Assembly (NCBI RefSeq): GCF_000001735.4
Contig: NC_003074.8
Location: forward strand, 372,101 to 436,100
Direction: 5' to 3'
From: Arabidopsis thaliana
Taxonomy: Eukaryota; Streptophyta; Magnoliopsida; Brassicales; Brassicaceae
Length of the DNA: 64,000 nucleotides
This document shows positions 59,052 through 64,000 of this stretch, piece after piece. The notes under the pieces are model-generated. The model worked only from the letters and a program-made list of their open reading frames with translations, searched no databases and was not told the origin of the DNA. How positions within the stretch are numbered: the stretch's first letter is position 1; each line of letters opens with the position of its first letter. A program made the translations under genes and the position numbers.

Positions 59052-62000
59052 TCAATCTTTATCGATCGCCGATCTCACAAACTGATCACACTGTGTAACT
59101 CCTTCAGACAAAACATCAGCCAAAACGCCGACAATATCAAATGCTTCTTGTAGATCAGTTGCAGAGTTGATTTCGTCGAGCCACGAGATCAATTCCTTGG
59201 AGAAACCAATCATTTCTTTCACATTCAGCAGCTTCTCTTTCATTACAATCTCCCATGGCTCAAGCTCTACTCCACTTGATGTACCTTCTTTCTTGATTGG
59301 TTCGATGTGGACCGGTTTCTTGGGTTTGAACAACTGTTGAAGCTGTTCGATCATACCGGTGTAGACCAGCATTGGTTTGACGATAGAGAGAAGTTCATCG
59401 CCGGTTAAGGTTTCTGCGTCTTGGGTTTTGCCTCCTGAACTGGTTGGTTCTGCAGCGCGAGAAGCTACCCGACCGTGAGCGTGTTGCATGAAAGTATGGT
59501 AAATCCCCCGCTGGAGAAAGACCCTACGGTGTTGGAGCCATGATTCATATGATTCTGATAGAAGCGAGTTTACCATCATGAACTGAACCGTTTCCTCTGT
59601 TCCAGTTGATGATAGCTGGGATCCAGGAGTTAAAGGTCGCGAGTCCGAGGATGGCGCTGTTGCTGTAGATGTCGATGATGATGAAATGTACGATGAAACA
59701 GATCTAGCCATGTTTGTGCGTTGCACGGGGCCTCCTTGGTCGAGAAGATGACGGGCCATTTGGAACATGAAAGGCAAGAAACGGGAATTGCTATCTCTTC
59801 CTCCACCTCGGCAATCCGCGCTAAAAGAAGCTCCTGTTGCAAACCGAGCCAGCATCTACAGATGAAACAAAAGTTGTCAGTGAATCACTTGGTAAATCCG
59901 AAACGAAATCAACAGAGCCACTTGATTAGCTGTTTGGAATCAAGTCCCGATCAAGTTTAAAACCAAACCGAATTGACACTTTTTAACCAACTGCCAATTG
60001 AACCGAAGGCCAACACCTAGTAAGTTTCAGAACCAATTTTTAACTTACCAGGACAATGTCGTACGTCAATAGACGGAGTCTGCTTCCGTCGGCTCGACCA
60101 AGAGCATTGAGATTATCCCAGTACTGGTCAACGTAACGAAGATACTGTGCTAAGGGAACTGAGGGACCCTTGACAGGGAAGAGAGAGTTGCAAAGAGATT
60201 CATTGTTACGCAACATAGCTCCTTCCCATTCTTTCTTCGGATTTTTAAGAGCAGCGTCGGCTCTTTTTGCCTCTTGATGACATTGAAAATGAATTATGTT
60301 GAAGTAGCTCACTGTAGTGTAAACGCATTCACCACGTGCGCTTCCAGAATTGCCAACACCGAGATTCACCCGTTTGCTGTAAGAGTAGACTCCTAATAAA
60401 TCAGAAGGTCTGAGCTTGTAGCCTTCTCTACACACCATGCAAGCCAATCCATCTTCTTCTTCCTCTACATCCTCAAAACCTTCAAGAATTGGTTGAGAAA
60501 CCACAATCCTTTCACCACCATCAGAAGATAGCTCTTGACGCATTCCAAGTCCCTGTTTCAAAAGAGAAACTTGGTAAATATTGTCACAAGACCAAATTAC
60601 ACATTTAGTTTCCTTGAGAGAGAATCATTATTATATTTACCTGCAGGAGCTCCTCTCTCTTTCTTAATGCACGGCGTCTCATTTCATCTTTGGTGGCATC
60701 TCGTAATGCACGGACTTTCTCTCCAAGAAATCCATCTCCTTTTCCTTCTTTATCGGCAAGTGTATCTAGCAAATTTTCAGCCCTTGCACCGATGTCGTTT
60801 TCTCCAGAGACTCCTTCTAAGGCATGAAGTAGGGTTAAAATTCCTCCCTCGTCTATGCATGTTTGGGTAGGCAAATGACCCATCGACAATCCTCTTAGCA
60901 TTGACAAAATAAGAGGCACTGACGGAAGTTTAAGAGCCAAAAGCCATTCCTTGCTAGATTTGAACCCAGTCTGTCCCGTGATTGCAAAAATTTCCTTTAT
61001 GTGTTTGACAGCAACAGCTATGATACCATTCTCCAAAACTATGTCTTTTAACCTCTCTCCACATGAACTTGTCTTGAGAGATTCTGACACTCTTACAAAA
61101 TTCTCCACAGTAAACCTCTGCTTCGCCGCTTGCTGAGCAATGCTGTCATCCTTGGGGTCCTCCTCATGACGTTGCTGAAGCTGATCAAATTCAGACCAGT
61201 TTTGCAGGTAAGGGCTAAAATGCTCTATGAGTGCTTCCATCGCTGCAGGCTCACCGTATGTTAAGTAAGGTAAGATTCTAGCAACCATCTCCGTGTTCCT
61301 TTGCTGTTTGTTTGACTTTTTAAGCCCTGAAGGATGGCTTAGCCTTTCTAAGAACATAAGCACTATTTTTTTGGCCTGTTCCCAAGTTCCAGTTTCCTCG
61401 TTACTGACAGTCAAAGCACTTTGTGCGGCACTGATGCTGTCACTTTCATTTGCTTCAAGCGTCAAACTCTCGACAATTAAGAGTATGCCTTCAGCTGGCT
61501 CCATAGCATCCACAGAAAATGCCCTCCTAGCTGTTTCAAGAAGTAAGCTTAAAGCCCCTAGCCTGAGTAGAGCTCGCCTGTTCTCTCTAATCTTGCAGCA
61601 ATGGTTTAGGAGATCAAGAACTGCAACCATCTCTTCTTGGTTGGATTTGAAGTCATCTTGTAAACTCTGCATAGGAATACATTACATGTTAATAAGCTAC
61701 TTTGGTATTATAATTATTCTTCTTTTACGCTCCTTCAATGTGTATCGAAAAGTGCCTAAGAGCCTAGGAGAGAATCTCAGTTTCCCATTGATAGTTTAAG
61801 ATCCTTACCTTGATCATATCAAGTAAAATTTCCAGACCACCATATTCTCGAACTGCACCTGCTATTGCAAACTCAATCTCTGGATCTTGTGATTCTTCTC
61901 TATCTTCTTCCAATTCCTTGATCATAGGCTCAGTAGCTTCACCATCTAACCCCTGCCAATATTTTAACCACACAATATTGTATGAATTTGCCGCTTTTAT

Positions 62001-64000
62001 CAAAAACAATAAGTAAAGGCGAGCAAAACCCATCTTTGGCCTAGTACTTCACTAGAAAAGCGTCACAAACCTGAAGTCTGTATGTCACCGTCATGGGAGG
62101 GCAATCCCTGCTGGGAGCTGCATTTGAAGCTAACAGTGCGGAGTTGGTCAGTGAAGTAGAAGACTGATTTGATTTCTTCCAAACTAGCTCATAAACTTGA
62201 GCTATGCTCAGGTCTAGTGAAATGATGTTTCCTGCTACAAGCAACTCCATGCCATAGTCATCTTCCAGTAGACCTAGCAGGTCCAACTGCTGACAAATCT
62301 TGTTTTTCACATCCCGCATCAGTGGGCCAATCTCAGCACTCGAATATGGATTTTTTGTCATTGATCCCCGGATAAACTCCTCTTGCGTGTGTGATTTGTT
62401 CAAGATCAGCATATACACAGCCTCAGGTTTTGACGGGCAGATCAGATTACAAAGTTGCTCAAGAATAAACTGCATATGCAATTGAAATGATCAAAACACA
62501 AGTCAAGGATATATGTCAACTGGAATCTAGGATATAAAGTTAGGAAGGATATCAGCTATATATAGACTGTTCAAAATACTCCTAATACTCAAACTAAGTG
62601 TATATAATATTTTCATCCAGAAGTCTAAAAAGAAGAATAGAAGATCCCCAGAGACTGTAAAGTAATAAAGAATCATATATTTTGAAGATGATACAGTGGT
62701 CAGTATGATAATTCTTCTTACCAAACAGGTACGTCCTTTGTTCTCCTCTGCATGGGTTTGCAGTCCAGAAACACAGGCACGGATAAATTGACGTTTATTT
62801 TCACTGCTTTCAAGCAGAAGTCCGTCAAGAAGATCTTTTAGGCGTCTGTTGCAATCATTTATAAGCTTTGTCTTTTGCACTATCAAGCCACGAATTACAA
62901 TGAGGGCCTCCAGAACATGAGACAGTAAATTGTCTCTCATGAATCTGCCACACTCAAAACATTAGACAGGTATGAAGAAGTCAATGGCAGATCAATAGAT
63001 TTAATGATGAGAAAATTACCTGGAACGAATATTTGGAACCTCTAAGAACTTTCCAAGGAGTTCTAAGAGCTTGTGGAGGGTAAATCCCTGTGAAATGTCA
63101 ATCTGAAGACTCCTTTCTAGAGATTCAATGTTTCCCACCTCTTGGGAGATCAATTTACAGATTGTTGTCAGACAACCCCGGACAGTTAAGAAAAGAAGTG
63201 CATCTTGTGTCTCAATCATTTTGAAGAGTAGCTCAAAGTATTCTGCGCTACTTTCACCCGCTGCAAGCGTAGCGGGAAGCAAGCCTATCAGCAAATTAAT
63301 CAGCCTGTAGCGCCTAGGTGAGCTTTGGGCAGCGAGTAAACTAATCAATGTGCACATCTCCGACCTGATAGATTGAGAACATGCACTAAGAATAAGCTCT
63401 GTGACCCACGACCCGAGCTCAAATGCCTGTAAACCACCTTTAGATGTCCTGCTAGACCGTCGCTTCCACCTAAGTGTATATTTAAGTGCCAAGAAATCTG
63501 ATCTGTGGGTTCTAGACTTTTGGCTCGCACCTCTAATTGACTGAGAGGCTTTGTATTGCCTCCTCACAAAGTCGAGATATGATGCCCCTTTCTCCCATTC
63601 CAAATAACTCACAAGCTGAATATCTCGCGTCTTCTGAGATACATTCAGGTTATTTTCTTCGCTTTCTGATGAATACTTTATGACGCCAGCAGCATTCTCA
63701 TCCTTTTCTTGCACTGCAGGAGCAGATTTTCCCATCGTTTGCTCTTTCTCTGCCGTATCTGGTTTTGGAGGTGTACATGCCACAGAAATAATCTTAAGGC
63801 AAGGAAGAATTATGTGCTCTGATATAGCAGGATGTTTAGCACCCAATTTAATGGATGAAAATAGTAGCTGAAAAACAAGGCGCAGTCTTGACTCCCAGAA
63901 TTCATCAGTGAGAGAGCAAACTTCTGAAAGCAACAACATTTCCTCACGAGTGGCGAGCGCAATATCCATGGAACGATGGTGTTCAAGGCAGTACATTATT
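59052..64000 (-). CDS. BIG: BIG (calossin/UBR4-like giant protein), C-terminal ~1360 residues (partial)
   Basis: C-terminal end of the roughly 5100-residue UBR4 homologue BIG (TIR3/DOC1/UMB1), needed for polar auxin transport, light and stress responses and N-degron turnover. Exons in the window on the minus strand: 64000-63020 (continues past the edge), 62944-62722, 62469-62071, 61952-61809, 61666-60641, 60552-60049 and 59855-59052. All junctions keep frame, ending SAIDKD then TGA at 59054-59052. The terminal part is the UBR4-type E3 module. The hemi-RING zinc finger lies in the 60552-60049 exon, with CMVC followed ~60 residues on by HFQCH. It is flanked by the all-helical support region (LRKREELLQGLGMRQEL) upstream and a conserved FLPFMFQMARHLLDQGG segment downstream. 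The very C-terminus (PWEIVMKEKLLNVKEMIGFSKELISWLDEI) is also UBR4-conserved. No break or stop occurs within these exons. Confidence 0.96.

Noticed and set aside
62300-63871. Plus-strand frames across BIG exons
   Set aside because: Antisense shadows of conserved UBR4-family coding sequence.

Overview
The window is a stretch of plant nuclear chromosome that I recognise as Arabidopsis thaliana, short arm of chromosome 3, roughly the AT3G02110 to AT3G02260 interval. The support is compact genes with short AT-rich introns, AT-rich spacers, and reconstructed protein lengths that match the Arabidopsis genes I remember: 1151 aa for RPK2, 905 for LNG2, 452 for COBL1, 357 for RGP1, 512 for the GT106 protein and 51 for RPL39. 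Locus names come from memory. All exon boundaries were read from GT..AG (once GC..AG) signals with the reading frame checked across each junction.

Layout, left to right. 1-1537 (-): 5' half of serine carboxypeptidase-like SCPL25, cut by the left edge. 5022-5477 (+): small proline- and serine-rich protein with mitotic-type promoter motifs. 6105-7282 (+): acidic/serine-rich protein with an FxFP motif and a Cys-rich tail. 8626-12081 (+): receptor kinase RPK2/TOAD2. 12586-13276 (-): degraded coding-like relic with a cystatin-like segment. 13378-14343 (-): NINJA-family ABA repressor TMAC2/AFP4. 19422-20489 (+): TCP13. 22515-23708 (+): TAF8-like histone-fold protein. 24108-27293 (-): LONGIFOLIA2. 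32889-33357 (+): SPIRAL1-LIKE3. 33905-34242 (-): RPL39. 34592-36819 (+): eIF3m. 37252-39378 (-): COBL1. 40110-41436 (-): DUF2039 zinc-binding protein. 43363-45204 (+): RGP1. 46442-50397 (+): a tandem cluster of three GOLVEN/RGF peptide-precursor genes. 52085-54276 (-): GT106 O-fucosyltransferase-type RG-I rhamnosyltransferase. 59052-64000 (-): the C-terminal ~1360 residues of the giant calossin-like E3 ligase BIG, cut by the right edge.

There is no operon-like logic, but several genes share growth themes. LNG2 and SP1L3 act on the microtubule cytoskeleton. COBL1, RGP1 and the GT106 protein act in wall polysaccharide deposition or synthesis. RGF7-type peptides, RPK2, TCP13 and BIG act in meristem, organ-shape and auxin control. 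LNG-SP1L-eIF3m-COBL-RGP-GLV-GT106 is the same order as a known duplicated segment on chromosome 5, so much of the window is a retained whole-genome-duplication block.

Most interesting points: the GLV/RGF triplet with its duplicated promoter and diverging peptide C-termini; the cystatin-like relic between RPK2 and TMAC2; three AACGG (MSA-core) motifs upstream of the 126-aa gene; the FxFP plus Cys-tail architecture of the 355-aa gene; a GC-AG intron in eIF3m; and an RPL39 coding exon that is only the ATG. I saw no convincing intact transposon, tRNA, rRNA, microRNA hairpin or CRISPR array.
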